Below, in pieces: positions 1-8,307 of a stretch of DNA of 64,000 nt. The DNA lies in contig JAFGCU010000049.1 of the NCBI GenBank assembly GCA_016932475.1, forward strand, positions 1 to 64,000, written 5' to 3'. Numbering within the stretch: position 1 is the first letter of the stretch; each line of letters starts with the position of its first letter. The stretch comes from Anaerolineales bacterium. GTDB taxonomy: Bacteria; Chloroflexota; Anaerolineae; Anaerolineales; RBG-16-64-43. The position numbers and the translations under genes are program-made. The notes under the pieces are model-generated. The model was not told the origin of the DNA, searched no databases, and worked only from the letters and a program-made list of their open reading frames with translations.

Positions 1-37
1 ATAGTGAGATCGCATTAATCATATTTGCTTGCCATTA

Positions 38-263
38 AAACGCAAAGGCGCAATGACGCGAAGACGCAAAAAAATTCCAGGGAACTCCTTTGCGCCCTTG
101 AGTCTTTGCGCCCTGGTGTCTTTGCGCTAGAGGGTTTTCCAGCGAAAACCTGAAAGTAATTTAAACGCAAAGTCGCGAAGATGCAATAAAATTCCAGGGA
201 ACTCCTTTGCGCCCTTGCGCCCTTGCGTCTTTGCGCCTCGGCGCCTTTGCGTTTGAGGGTTTT
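38..263. repeat. Tandem pair of palindromic GCGAAGACGC-type spacer repeats
   Basis: The first 294 bases hold no gene. Two related copies, about 38-143 and 163-263, each begin with an ACGCAAAG-type arm, share an identical core containing TTCCAGGGAACTCCTTTGCG, and end with the complementary arm (TCTTTGCGCC forms). Each copy could fold back on itself. The arms are built from short CGCAAAG or CGAAGAC words about 8-9 bases apart. Related elements recur at 25810, 38481 and 60001. Confidence 0.75.
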
Positions 264-294
264 ACGGCTTAGAATCTAACTTTCAATCGATCCG

Positions 295-1533
295 ATGATA
301 ACGCTGGTAATGAATAGAAAGCAGGCTGATTTGAATCCTCAGGATTTCATCCGGCTGGAAAACGAATACGGCGCGATGAATTACAAGCCGCTCGACGTCG
401 TCCTGACCCGCGGACGGGGGATCTGGGTCTGGGATGTGGACGGCAATAAATATATGGATTGCCTCTCGGCCTATTCGGCGGTCAACCAGGGTCATTGCCA
501 CCCGAAGATCGCCGCGGTGATGAAGGAGCAGGCGGACAAGCTGACTCTCACCTCGCGCGCCTTCCGCAACGACCAGTTGGGACTTTTCTACAAGGAGCTG
601 TGCGAACTGACTCATTCGCACACCGTCCTGCCGATGAACAGCGGAGCCGAGGCGGTGGAATCCGCGATCAAAGCAGTCCGCAAGTGGGGTTACCGCGAAC
701 GCGGCGTGCCCGATGGCAAGGCGGAAATCATCGTCTGCGCCAACAATTTCCACGGGCGGACAATCACCATCGTCGGGTTCTCGACCGAGGAGCAGTACCG
801 CGACGGATACTCGCCGTTTACGCCGGGGTTTACCATCATCCCGTTCGGGGATGCGCGCGCACTCGAGCAGGCGATCACGCCGAATACGGTCGCCTTCCTG
901 GTCGAGCCGATCCAGGGCGAGGCGGGCATCATCCTGCCCCCGGTCGGCTACCTGCGCGACGTGCGCCGGATCTGCAACGAGCATTGCGTGATGCTCGTCA
1001 CGGACGAGATTCAGACCGGGCTTGGCCGGACGGGGAAGATGCTGGCCGAGGAGCACGAAGGAGTCGAAGCCGACCTGACGCTGATCGGCAAGGCGCTCTC
1101 GGGCGGGTTCTACCCGGTCTCGGCGGTGCTTTCCAACAAGGAAGTGTTGGGGGTATTTCAGCCGGGGGACCACGGCAGCACCTTCGGCGGGAATCCGATG
1201 GCGTGCGCGGTCGCGCGGGCTGCTATGCGCGTTCTGGTCGAGGAAGGCATGATCGAAAACGCCGAGCGGATGGGGGAGTATTTCATGACCTGCCTGCGGG
1301 ATGTGAAGAGCACGCACATCAAAGAGATCCGCGGCAAGGGGTTGATGATCGGGGTCGAGCTTCACGAGGCGGCCGGCGGGGCGCGGCGATTCTGTGAAGC
1401 CCTGATGGCGCGCGGCCTGTTGTGCAAAGAAACCCATAAACATGTCATCCGCTTCGCACCTCCCCTGATCATCCAAAAAGAGGAAATCGACTGGGCGATG
1501 GAGCGGATTACGGCTGTCCTCACGGCTGGTTGA
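295..1533 (+). CDS. rocD: Ornithine aminotransferase
   Basis: PLP-dependent class III aminotransferase that converts ornithine and 2-oxoglutarate to glutamate semialdehyde and glutamate in the cytoplasm. The protein has 412 residues, the usual length for the family. Visible motifs are the N-terminal [10 protein letters not shown] and [10 protein letters not shown] segments, the cofactor aspartate D237 in [13 protein letters not shown], and the Schiff-base lysine K266 in [15 protein letters not shown]. The [12 protein letters not shown] phosphate-binding segment is intact. An in-frame ATG at 310 is an equally good start, since neither has a strong ribosome binding site. It stands alone after the repeat region, with the next gene about 100 bases downstream. 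An argF gene lies elsewhere in the window (37332-38261), so ornithine is both made and used. Confidence 0.93.
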   Translation: MITLVMNRKQADLNPQDFIRLENEYGAMNYKPLDVVLTRGRGIWVWDVDGNKYMDCLSAYSAVNQGHCHPKIAAVMKEQADKLTLTSRAFRNDQLGLFYKELCELTHSHTVLPMNSGAEAVESAIKAVRKWGYRERGVPDGKAEIIVCANNFHGRTITIVGFSTEEQYRDGYSPFTPGFTIIPFGDARALEQAITPNTVAFLVEPIQGEAGIILPPVGYLRDVRRICNEHCVMLVTDEIQTGLGRTGKMLAEEHEGVEADLTLIGKALSGGFYPVSAVLSNKEVLGVFQPGDHGSTFGGNPMACAVARAAMRVLVEEGMIENAERMGEYFMTCLRDVKSTHIKEIRGKGLMIGVELHEAAGGARRFCEALMARGLLCKETHKHVIRFAPPLIIQKEEIDWAMERITAVLTAG

Positions 1534-1640
1534 TTCCACCTTGATATTCCCAATTGCTTTATTCCGATCGCGTACCGGAAAGGGAACCGATGGAGGGATT
1601 GTTTTCGGCGAGCGGGCGAATTAATCGGGAGAAAAGTGCG

Positions 1641-2312
1641 ATGCAGGAACAATGGGATGCGGTTGACCGTTACTTCAATAATCTTCTGAACCCGGCCGAT
1701 CCCGTATTGGATGCGGCGCTTCAGACTTCAAGAACAGCAGGATTGCCTGAGATTCAGGTTGCGCCCAATCAGGCCAAGCTGCTGTGGATCCTGGCCCAAA
1801 CAGCGGGAGCGAGGAAACTCCTGGAGATCGGCACACTTGGTGGATATAGCGCAATCTGGCTGGCGCGGGCATTATCCGCCGGCGGCCGCCTGATCACGCT
1901 GGAAGCCGATCCTGGTTATGCCGCCATTGCACGGGAAAACATCGCCCTCGCCGGTCTTTCGGACGTCGTCGAAATCCGCGTTGGCCGGGCTCTCGATCTG
2001 CTGCCCGGGCTCGCGAACGAAGGCATCGGACCGTTTGACCTGGTTTTCCTCGATGCCGATAAACAGAACAATCCTGAGTATTTCGCCTGGGCTCTTAAGC
2101 TGACGCGGCGCGGGAGCCTGATCGTCGCCGATAACGTCGTCCGCGGCGGTGCGGTGGCGGATTCGGCCAACACGGATCCAAGCGTCCAGGGAACCCGTCG
2201 TTTCCTCGAGTTGGCGGCCGCCGAACCGCGGGTGAGCGCCACGGCGATACAGACCGTCGGGGAGAAGGGATATGATGGATTTTTCGTTGCGCTGGTGGTC
2301 GCGGATCCATAG
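1641..2312 (+). CDS. O-methyltransferase, caffeoyl-CoA OMT-like (family 3)
   Basis: SAM- and divalent-metal-dependent O-methyltransferase of 223 residues, typical of bacterial family 3 enzymes that act on catechol-like hydroxyls; the substrate is unknown. The SAM-binding motif LLEIGTLGGYSAIWLA is followed by the metal-binding aspartates of DLVFLDADKQNNPEY and by LIVADNVVRGG. The frame extends upstream to 1554, but the homology begins at MQEQWDAVDRYF, so the ATG at 1641 (preceded by GGGAGAAAAG) is chosen. It may be co-transcribed with the aminotransferase upstream, although no functional link is evident. Confidence 0.88.
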   Translation: MQEQWDAVDRYFNNLLNPADPVLDAALQTSRTAGLPEIQVAPNQAKLLWILAQTAGARKLLEIGTLGGYSAIWLARALSAGGRLITLEADPGYAAIARENIALAGLSDVVEIRVGRALDLLPGLANEGIGPFDLVFLDADKQNNPEYFAWALKLTRRGSLIVADNVVRGGAVADSANTDPSVQGTRRFLELAAAEPRVSATAIQTVGEKGYDGFFVALVVADP

Positions 2313-2474
2313 GAAGCCAGCGGATAGAATTGCTCGATTGATACCGCCGGGGAAAACGATACAATGGACGGAAATCCGGGCCGGGAGGATCTGCGGGGGA
2401 GAGGAGTATTCCTCCGGCATCGCAAAATCTAAACGCCGTTTCATCCGGGGAAAAGACCTGAAGGGACAGAATTC

Positions 2475-3236
2475 ATGGCGATCAACAAGGAAGAATTCGA
2501 ACGGTTGATGAATGAAGCCTGGCAACATGAATTCACCGGGTGGGATTTCGACTTCATCCGTGGCCGCATGCTGGAAACCGAGCCGTCCTGGGATTACCGG
2601 AAAATAGCGGCAGACCGGATCCGGGACGCGAAATCGCTACTGGATATGGACACCGGGGGAGGCGAGTTCCTTGCTTCCCTGGCGCCGCTACCGGCTGAAA
2701 CCTGCGCCACCGAAGGTCATCCGCCGAATGTGCCGGTCGCCAGGACCCGGTTGGAACCCTTGGGGGTCAAGGTCGAAGATACCCATGCCATGACCCAGCT
2801 TCCCTTTGGGGATAATTCCTTTGATCTGGTGATCAACCGTCATGGAAGTTTTCTGGCGCCCGAGCTGGGACGAATCCTGAAATCCGGAGGCCGGTTTGTC
2901 ACCCAGCAGGTCGGAGGGCGGAACTGCCAGAAGCTGAACGAGGCGCTACACGCGCCACCGGATTTCCTTGCGTCGATGTGGACTCTGGACATCGCCGTCA
3001 GGCAATTGGAGGGAGCGGGCCTGCGCGCTTTGGAAAAGAAGGAGGAATTCCCGGCAACGGATTTCAAGGATATCGGCGCGGTGGTATATTACCTTAAAGC
3101 CATCTCCTGGCAGGTAAGCGATTTTTCGATCGAAAAATATTATGATCAGTTGCTCGAAATCCACACCGTGATCCAGGAGACCGGCAAATTCTCGGTGGAA
3201 GAGCACCGCTTCTTCATCGAGATGCAAAAACCATGA
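2475..3236 (+). CDS. Class I SAM-dependent methyltransferase
   Basis: A 253-residue Rossmann-fold methyltransferase of the Methyltransf_11 type. Motif I is altered (LLDMDTGGGEFLASL), and the post-motif region LPFGDNSFDLVINRHG and LKSGGRFVTQQVGG follow the usual order. The C-terminal third (VEEHRFFIEM) matches a widespread group of small uncharacterised methyltransferases. AAGGGA lies 8 bases before the ATG. Substrate unknown. It is followed 18 bases later by a lipoprotein gene, so the two probably share a transcript. Confidence 0.8.
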   Translation: MAINKEEFERLMNEAWQHEFTGWDFDFIRGRMLETEPSWDYRKIAADRIRDAKSLLDMDTGGGEFLASLAPLPAETCATEGHPPNVPVARTRLEPLGVKVEDTHAMTQLPFGDNSFDLVINRHGSFLAPELGRILKSGGRFVTQQVGGRNCQKLNEALHAPPDFLASMWTLDIAVRQLEGAGLRALEKKEEFPATDFKDIGAVVYYLKAISWQVSDFSIEKYYDQLLEIHTVIQETGKFSVEEHRFFIEMQKP

Positions 3237-3254
3237 CAGCGAGGATGCCCGGCG

Positions 3255-4109
3255 ATGAAGGTCCACCCAAACGCCAATCGTGTGTTGTTGCTCTGCCTGC
3301 CTGCGGCCGTCCTTGCATGTTCCCTCGCGGATAATTTTCTTCCGCCGGCGATTACACCGCCGGCGCCTGCGGCAGCCGAAATCCCCGAACCGGCCGCGAT
3401 GGGAACGGCGGAACGGAAACCGACCGCCACTCCGTCCCCGACCTTCAGTCCCACGGCGCCGTGCGTCCTCCGGACGGGATCCGGGGGTTTGCAGACGATC
3501 CAGGACGATGTGGATGGGCTGGTGCCCGGCGCCACTGTGGTCTGGTTTGACGATTTTGCCTGCGGCACGCTGGATCCCGGATGGGGGACCGGAGGCGCCA
3601 ATCCGACGATGCAAATCAGCGTCGCAGGAGGGGTGGTCAAGATCCATGCCCGGGAATACAAGGATGTCTGGGAAGGGTTAGGCCGAACGGAACCATCCCT
3701 GCGCGACGGGATGGGATACTTGGTTCTGTTCCGGTTTGAAAACGGCACGACCGGCAATCTGGCGCTGTTCACCGGCGTGTGGCAGACGCCGAGCAACCGT
3801 TCTTGGATGCTTGCAATCAAATACGAAACCGCACAAATCGCAGTCTGGGAGGGCTGGGAGGGGACGGCCTGGATGAGTAATAATTTTCCATACAGCATGC
3901 TTCGATCCGGAGAATGGTATTACCTGCTCCTCCGCCTCGGGAATGCCGGGGAGTTATCCGCCAGGGTCTGGGAAAAAGACCGTCCGGACAATCAAACGGA
4001 ATTCCGCCGGAACATGAAGCAGGGGTGGGCGGGTCTTGATTGGACTGCGCTTTTTCAGGTATATAAGGGAACGATTGAAATCGATCGATATCTTGAGGTG
4101 TCATTCTAA
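3255..4109 (+). CDS. Predicted lipoprotein with a lectin/glucanase-like beta domain
   Basis: A 284-residue secreted protein. A hydrophobic signal peptide ends in a lipobox (AAVLAC), so Cys22 is probably lipidated. A Pro/Ala/Thr-rich linker to about residue 75 follows. The rest resembles a concanavalin-like beta-sandwich (FDDFACGTLDPGWG, then YLVLFRFENG and WYYLLLRLGNAGELSARVWEK), as in the domain-of-unknown-function proteins attached to Chloroflexota cell-surface proteins. No catalytic pair of glutamates stands out. Its stop codon overlaps the adenosine deaminase start (TAATG at 4107), which implies translational coupling. The fold is an inference from pattern, not a search. Confidence 0.65.
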   Translation: MKVHPNANRVLLLCLPAAVLACSLADNFLPPAITPPAPAAAEIPEPAAMGTAERKPTATPSPTFSPTAPCVLRTGSGGLQTIQDDVDGLVPGATVVWFDDFACGTLDPGWGTGGANPTMQISVAGGVVKIHAREYKDVWEGLGRTEPSLRDGMGYLVLFRFENGTTGNLALFTGVWQTPSNRSWMLAIKYETAQIAVWEGWEGTAWMSNNFPYSMLRSGEWYYLLLRLGNAGELSARVWEKDRPDNQTEFRRNMKQGWAGLDWTALFQVYKGTIEIDRYLEVSF

Positions 4110-5092
4110 TGACCACAACTACAGATACCGGCGAAAGACTGCCGCCTTTGTCGGAACTCCATCTTCATCTGGAAGGAGCGATCCCGCTTCCGGCATTATG
4201 GGAGCTGATCTGTAAATACGGCGGAGACCCGACTGTTCCGGATTTGGATGCGCTTCAACGGCGATTCACGTACAAGGATTTTCCGCATTTTATTCAAACC
4301 TGGATTTGGAAAAACGGTTTCCTGCGCGAATACGAGGATTTTGCGTTCATCGCGGAGCGGGTCGCCAGGGATTTGCAGAACCAGAACATCCTTAACGCCG
4401 AAGCGCACTATTCACCCTCCGGATTTGTCGAACAGGGATTGGATATCCGGGAGATCACCCGGGCGATACGATCCGGGTTGGACCGGGTGAAGGGGATCGA
4501 GGTCGCGCTGATCGCCGATCTGATCCGGGACCTGGGGCCGGAAAGCGCAGCCCGGACTCTGAAGGAAGTCAGCGAGGTTCGCGGGTATGGAGTGGTTGGA
4601 ATCGGACTGGGAGGATCCGAGCAGTCCTTTCCGCCGGAATTGTTCACCTCCGCGTACGCGGACGCGCGGCGCTCGGGCTTTCACACGACCGCGCACGCCG
4701 GGGAGGCGGCCGGCGCGGCGAGCATCTGGGGCGCTTTGCGCAGGCTGGGTGTGGAGCGGATTGGGCACGGAACCAGGGCTGAGGAAGACCCGGAACTCAT
4801 GGATTACCTTGCGGAAAAACAAGTGCCTGTCGAAATGTGCCCGCTCTCGAACATCCGCACGGGGGTGGTCGGCCGGATCGAGGATCATCCCTTCCGGCGG
4901 TATTTTGACCGCGGCCTGATGGTGACGGTCAGCACCGACGACCCGAAAATGTTCGGAAATTCGCTCGCCGAGGAATATCGGATTCTGGAAACGGTGTTCC
5001 AATTTACTCAGGCAGAGCTGCGGCAGGTGAGGATAAATTCCATCAAGGCATCCTGGATGGACGCGGAGAAGAAGCAGCGGCTGCTGGCTTAG
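4109..5092 (+). CDS. add: Adenosine deaminase
   Basis: Zinc amidohydrolase that converts adenosine or deoxyadenosine to inosine in purine salvage; 327 residues, normal length. Zinc and catalytic residues are all present: H18 and H20 in ELHLHLEGA, H196 and E199 in HAGE, H220 in GHGTRA, and D277/D278 in STDDPKMF. The start overlaps the preceding lipoprotein stop (TAATG). Some members of this family act on adenine or aminofutalosine, so the exact substrate is not fixed by sequence alone. The last residues (MDAEKKQRLLA) form the usual C-terminal helix. Confidence 0.9.
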   Translation: MTTTTDTGERLPPLSELHLHLEGAIPLPALWELICKYGGDPTVPDLDALQRRFTYKDFPHFIQTWIWKNGFLREYEDFAFIAERVARDLQNQNILNAEAHYSPSGFVEQGLDIREITRAIRSGLDRVKGIEVALIADLIRDLGPESAARTLKEVSEVRGYGVVGIGLGGSEQSFPPELFTSAYADARRSGFHTTAHAGEAAGAASIWGALRRLGVERIGHGTRAEEDPELMDYLAEKQVPVEMCPLSNIRTGVVGRIEDHPFRRYFDRGLMVTVSTDDPKMFGNSLAEEYRILETVFQFTQAELRQVRINSIKASWMDAEKKQRLLA

Positions 5093-5141
5093 CCGATGAA
5101 TGCTCGCGGCGGCGTAGTATAGTTTTGGCAGGAGACCAAGC

Positions 5142-5843
5142 ATGCCCGTTTCAGCCCCGATCGGAATTCTCATCGCCGACGATCACCGTATCGTCCGGGA
5201 AGGGCTGCGGTTGATCCTCGAATCCCAGGAGGAATTCACGCTCCTGGGGGAAGCCGCCGACGGGGCGGAAGCTGTCCGGATGGCGGGGGAGCTGCACCCG
5301 GATGTGATCCTGATGGACCTGCGCATGCCGGTAATGGATGGCATCACCGCGATCGGGAAAATTCGCGCCAGAGATCCGCAGGCGGCGATCGTCATCCTGA
5401 CGACCTATAACGAAGACGACCTGATGGTCCGCGGCTTGCGGGCCGGCGCGCGCGGTTTCCTGCTCAAGGACACCGACCGCGAAACCCTGTTCCGCGCCAT
5501 CCGCTCCGCCGCGCGCGGAGAAACCCTCCTGCAGCCGGAAATCATCTCCAAGGTGCTTGCGCGAACGACGGATGTGCCGGCCGATACGGCGGCGACAGAC
5601 CGCGCCTCCGCAAATTCCACCGGGAAGAGCGGTACCGAGGGCGTTCTCTCCGACCGTGAAATCGAGGTCCTGGCCGAAGTCGCCGGCGGGCGGCGCAGCA
5701 AGGAAATTGCCGTCACACTCGGGATTACCGAGCGGACGGTAAAGGCGCATCTGGCGAGTATCTACAACAAACTCGGGGTGGATTCGCGCGCGGCGGCGAT
5801 TGCCATTTCCGTTCAAAAAGGCTGGTTGAACGCCAAAAAATAG
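5142..5843 (+). CDS. NarL/LuxR-family response regulator (orphan)
   Basis: A 233-residue two-domain regulator. The receiver domain (residues 6-125) has the acidic pair in IADDHRIVREG, the phospho-acceptor D59 in LMDLRMPVMDG, and the conserved lysine in FLLKDTDRE. A polar linker rich in Ala and Thr (about 140-165) precedes a LuxR-type helix-turn-helix (LSDREIEVLAEVAGG through ERTVKAHLASIYNKLGV). AGGAG lies 8 bases before the ATG. No histidine kinase is adjacent, so its partner must be encoded elsewhere. A TATAGT hexamer at 5118 could be its -10 element. Confidence 0.9.
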   Translation: MPVSAPIGILIADDHRIVREGLRLILESQEEFTLLGEAADGAEAVRMAGELHPDVILMDLRMPVMDGITAIGKIRARDPQAAIVILTTYNEDDLMVRGLRAGARGFLLKDTDRETLFRAIRSAARGETLLQPEIISKVLARTTDVPADTAATDRASANSTGKSGTEGVLSDREIEVLAEVAGGRRSKEIAVTLGITERTVKAHLASIYNKLGVDSRAAAIAISVQKGWLNAKK

Positions 5844-5860
5844 ACGGTTTTTACATGCTC

Positions 5861-5916
5861 CTGTAACAGGACCGTAACTCCCCCGTAACTACCCGGACAA
5901 ACTAATTCCCTACTAT
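5861..5916 (+). promoter_or_regulatory. PHO-box-like 11-bp direct repeat array and -10 element
   Basis: Three 7-mers, CTGTAAC at 5861, CCGTAAC at 5872 and CCGTAAC at 5883, are spaced exactly 11 bases apart with 4-base gaps. A degenerate fourth unit (CGGACAA) falls at 5894, and TACTAT at 5911 could be the -10 hexamer, 10 bases further on. Tandem 7-mers at 11-bp pitch ending about 10 bases before the -10 are the known layout of PhoB/OmpR-family binding sites. The site lies in front of the gene at 6005. The regulator is inferred. Confidence 0.55.
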
Positions 5917-6004
5917 ATCCCAAAGGCAGCGGCATTCGGATTCATGCCGGACCCGCTGGGAGCCGAGGCATTCCATTATCCGTTTCGTAGAGGGAGAGTA
6001 CCGG

Positions 6005-6565
6005 ATGGAGAATGAATGGATCACCATGTTCCGCCAGGTCAGGCAGCCGAATCCGCCGGCTGCGTCGATGATGGATCGTTCCGCGCTGTCTGCCGTCTCG
6101 CCCGAAAAGTATCAGGGCCGGCAAACGATTGAAATCTTCCGGGCCGTCCTGCGCAAGCTGTTTGGAATGGAGCGCGAATCCGGCGCGGAATCCGAGAAGC
6201 CCTTCCTTTTCATCCTGTATTCCGAAACCGGCGCGACGATCGGCGCGGACCTTGGCCGGACGGGGTACCTCGGTTTTTCTGAGGTTGTCCGCCGCGGGGT
6301 GACGCGCGGATCCAAGGATCTGCCGCTGCAGATTGTCTGGATCGAGGATGTATACGGTGTCGGAGGAGATCCAGACGGGGAATACGTCCCGGATGGGGGA
6401 GCGGTAATCCGGTTTTCCGGAATCCGGCGCGACGGCGCCGCGCTGGTGCTGGTCAGCGGCAACATCCACCGAATGGGATCGGAGCCGCGCGGGTTTGAAT
6501 ACGTCGTCGAAAAGAAGAATGGTTTTTGGATGGTGAAAAGCTCCTATCATCTGTGGATCAGTTGA
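6005..6565 (+). CDS. Hypothetical protein
   Basis: Not recognised. A 186-residue soluble protein with no signal peptide or membrane segment. The second half has alternating hydrophobic patterns suggestive of a small beta-rich fold (LPLQIVWIEDVYGVGGDPDGEYVPDGGAVIRFSG in part, then ALVLVSGNIHRMG and FEYVVEKKNGFWMVKSSYHLWIS), the last resembling an NTF2-like or SnoaL-like terminal strand. GGGAGAG lies about 9 bases before the ATG. It follows a PHO-box-like repeat array, so it may respond to an OmpR-family regulator such as a phosphate-starvation regulator. Confidence 0.6.
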   Translation: MENEWITMFRQVRQPNPPAASMMDRSALSAVSPEKYQGRQTIEIFRAVLRKLFGMERESGAESEKPFLFILYSETGATIGADLGRTGYLGFSEVVRRGVTRGSKDLPLQIVWIEDVYGVGGDPDGEYVPDGGAVIRFSGIRRDGAALVLVSGNIHRMGSEPRGFEYVVEKKNGFWMVKSSYHLWIS

Positions 6566-6710
6566 CGGCCGATGGGGGGATTCGCATGGAGATACGTTTC
6601 CCGGAATGGGAGATCCGGGAGACGTATTTTTTTCTTGTGTCAAAGATAGTGCTTGCCGAGGCAGAGTACGCGGGAGGAGGATTTTCACGGCAGCCAGTGC
6701 GCAAACCATC

Positions 6711-6930
6711 GGGTATTTGTTGCCATGCGGCGGAGGGAAATCGAAATACAATAATCGCCAACTCTCCGATAGTGGCAATGTGGCGAGCCTCGACACATGG
6801 AAAACCACCGCCGAGACAATCAGCCACAACGGCCGCGCCGCTCAAGCGGTCTTGGGTCTACAAAAAAGATCCTTGCGACAAGTTCCAATGACGAAACGGT
6901 TCCTCTTTGGGATCAAGCGCAAACGATGGA
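6711..6930 (+). pseudogene. Decayed WD40-repeat gene fragment
   Basis: The 500-base gap 6566-7068 has no intact gene. WD40-like words appear in three successive frames: YLLPCGGG and IVAMWRASTHGKP, then ETISHNGRAAQAV, then ILATSSNDETVPLWD at 6869-6913. Joined in order they mimic the end of one WD40 blade (LWD-x-GKP-GHNGRV) and most of the next (ILATxSNDxTVxLWD). The frame changes imply several indels, so this is best read as a relic of a WD40 beta-propeller gene. The last blade is the clearest. Confidence 0.55.
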
Positions 6931-6993
6931 TATCGGTTGGGCAAAGGACTCTGTAACCTGCCGTTTCCCGCGCCGTCGAATCCCGCCCCGCCT

Positions 6994-7011
6994 GCCCAGC
7001 CGGGCGTTTTT
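6994..7011 (+). terminator. Possible rho-independent terminator
   Basis: A GCCC stem, a 4-base loop and a GGGC stem are followed by G and five T residues. The stem is short. It lies after the WD40 relic and 24 bases before a TACAAT hexamer, so it could end transcription from the left. Confidence 0.4.
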
Positions 7012-7034
7012 GGTTAAAAATAAGCCAATCGGGG

Positions 7035-7068
7035 TACAATAATTCCAACGGCGGAAACGCCGCTTTTT
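7035..7068 (+). promoter_or_regulatory. Probable -10 element and leader hairpin before the GT4 gene
   Basis: TACAAT at 7035 is a good -10 hexamer; no clear -35 is visible. The short leader then contains CGGCG (7049-7053), a GAAA tetraloop and CGCCG (7058-7062), followed by CTTTTT directly against the ATG at 7069. There is no Shine-Dalgarno sequence. The hairpin plus T-run looks like a small terminator placed at the start codon, which could act as an attenuator. Confidence 0.45.
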
Positions 7069-8307
7069 ATGCACATTCTCCTTATCCACCAGGTATTCGT
7101 ACGCCCGGACGATCCGGGCGGGACGCGCCATTACGAGATGGCGCACCGGCTCGTGCGTTCCGGCCATAAAGTGACCATCCTGGCCAGTCCCTATTCCTAC
7201 CAGACCGGCCAGCGGGTCACTGAACAGGACCGGGAAGTGCTCGAGCCGGGTCTGGAAGTCGTCCGTTGCCGGGTATTGGGAAGCGTCAACCGTTCTTTCT
7301 TCTGGCGCACGGTCGGTTTTTTTTCCTTTATGCTGTCTTCCTTTTTCGAAGGACTGGCGCAGCCGAAGGTCGACCTGGTGTGGGGAACTTCACCCCCGCT
7401 GCCGCAAGTCTTCACCGCCTGGCTGGTCGCCCGGCTGAAGGGCGCGCAATTCCTGTTCGAAATCCGTGATTTGTGGCCGGCGTTCGCGATCCAGCTCGGC
7501 ATTCTCAAGAACCCGCTCCTGATCCGGCTCGCGCTTGTGTTGGAAGGCTTCCTGTACCGCCGGGCGGACCGGCTGGTCATCAACTCGCCCGGATTCATCG
7601 GGCATCTGGAGAGCCGGGGCGCGAAGCAGGGGAAGATCGTCCTGATCCGCAACGGTGTGGATCCGGCGATGTTCGACCCGGCATCGCCAGGAGCGGATTT
7701 CCGGGCTAAGCATGGATTGAAGAATAAGTTTGTCGCATTGTATGCCGGCGCGCATGGAATTTCGAACGATCTGACAGTCCTGCTGGAGGCGGCCGAACAT
7801 CTCAAGCGGGATCCCCGGATCCGCTTCCTCCTGGTCGGCGACGGGAAGGAAAAACCGAATCTGGTGCTGTCCGCCACCGAACGCAAACTGGGTAACGTGG
7901 TTTTCCTCCCGCCGGTGGCGAAACACGATATGGCCGGCGTGCTGGCCGCGAGCGATTGCGGGATCGCCATCCTCAAGCCGATCCCTCTATACGGCACGAC
8001 CTATCCCAATAAGGTGTTCGATTACATGGCCGCCGGAAGGCCGGTGGTGCTTGCGATCGACGGGGTAATCCGCAAGGTGGTGGAGGAAGCCAGGGCCGGC
8101 ACGGCGGTGCCGCCCGGGAACGCCCGGGCGCTGGCGGACGCGGTCCGCGGTTTGGCGGATAATCCCGCTGCGGCGCGCAAAATGGGAGCCCGCGGCCGGT
8201 CCGTCGTGGAACGGGAATTCAGCCGCGAGGAACAGGCGCGTGAGATGGAGCGGTTGATGCGGGAGATGATCCCGGTAAAAAAAAGAAAATCCGGGGAGGT
8301 GGCATGA
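7069..8307 (+). CDS. Glycosyltransferase family 4
   Basis: GT-B fold retaining glycosyltransferase of 412 residues, close in pattern to WbuB/WcaI-type enzymes that build surface polysaccharides. The N-terminal acceptor domain starts MHILLIHQVFVRPDDPGGTR. The C-terminal donor domain has VALYAGAHGISNDLTVLLEA, then the nucleotide-sugar binding stretch PIPLYGTTYPNKVFDYMAAG, where the E of the classic EX7E motif is partly replaced. It overlaps the next methyltransferase by four bases (ATGA). With the methyltransferase, ATP-grasp and HAD genes that follow it forms a likely glycan or cell-envelope modification cluster. Confidence 0.88.
   Translation: MHILLIHQVFVRPDDPGGTRHYEMAHRLVRSGHKVTILASPYSYQTGQRVTEQDREVLEPGLEVVRCRVLGSVNRSFFWRTVGFFSFMLSSFFEGLAQPKVDLVWGTSPPLPQVFTAWLVARLKGAQFLFEIRDLWPAFAIQLGILKNPLLIRLALVLEGFLYRRADRLVINSPGFIGHLESRGAKQGKIVLIRNGVDPAMFDPASPGADFRAKHGLKNKFVALYAGAHGISNDLTVLLEAAEHLKRDPRIRFLLVGDGKEKPNLVLSATERKLGNVVFLPPVAKHDMAGVLAASDCGIAILKPIPLYGTTYPNKVFDYMAAGRPVVLAIDGVIRKVVEEARAGTAVPPGNARALADAVRGLADNPAAARKMGARGRSVVEREFSREEQAREMERLMREMIPVKKRKSGEVA

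Noticed and set aside
1-263. Possible CRISPR array in the leading repeat region
   Set aside because: The repeats are palindromic, unequal and only two copies of a long unit; there are no even spacers and no cas genes.
283-1539. 418-codon open frame on the - strand opposite ornithine aminotransferase
   Set aside because: Arg/Asp/His-rich translation with no family pattern; it is the antisense shadow of a well-recognised GC-rich gene.
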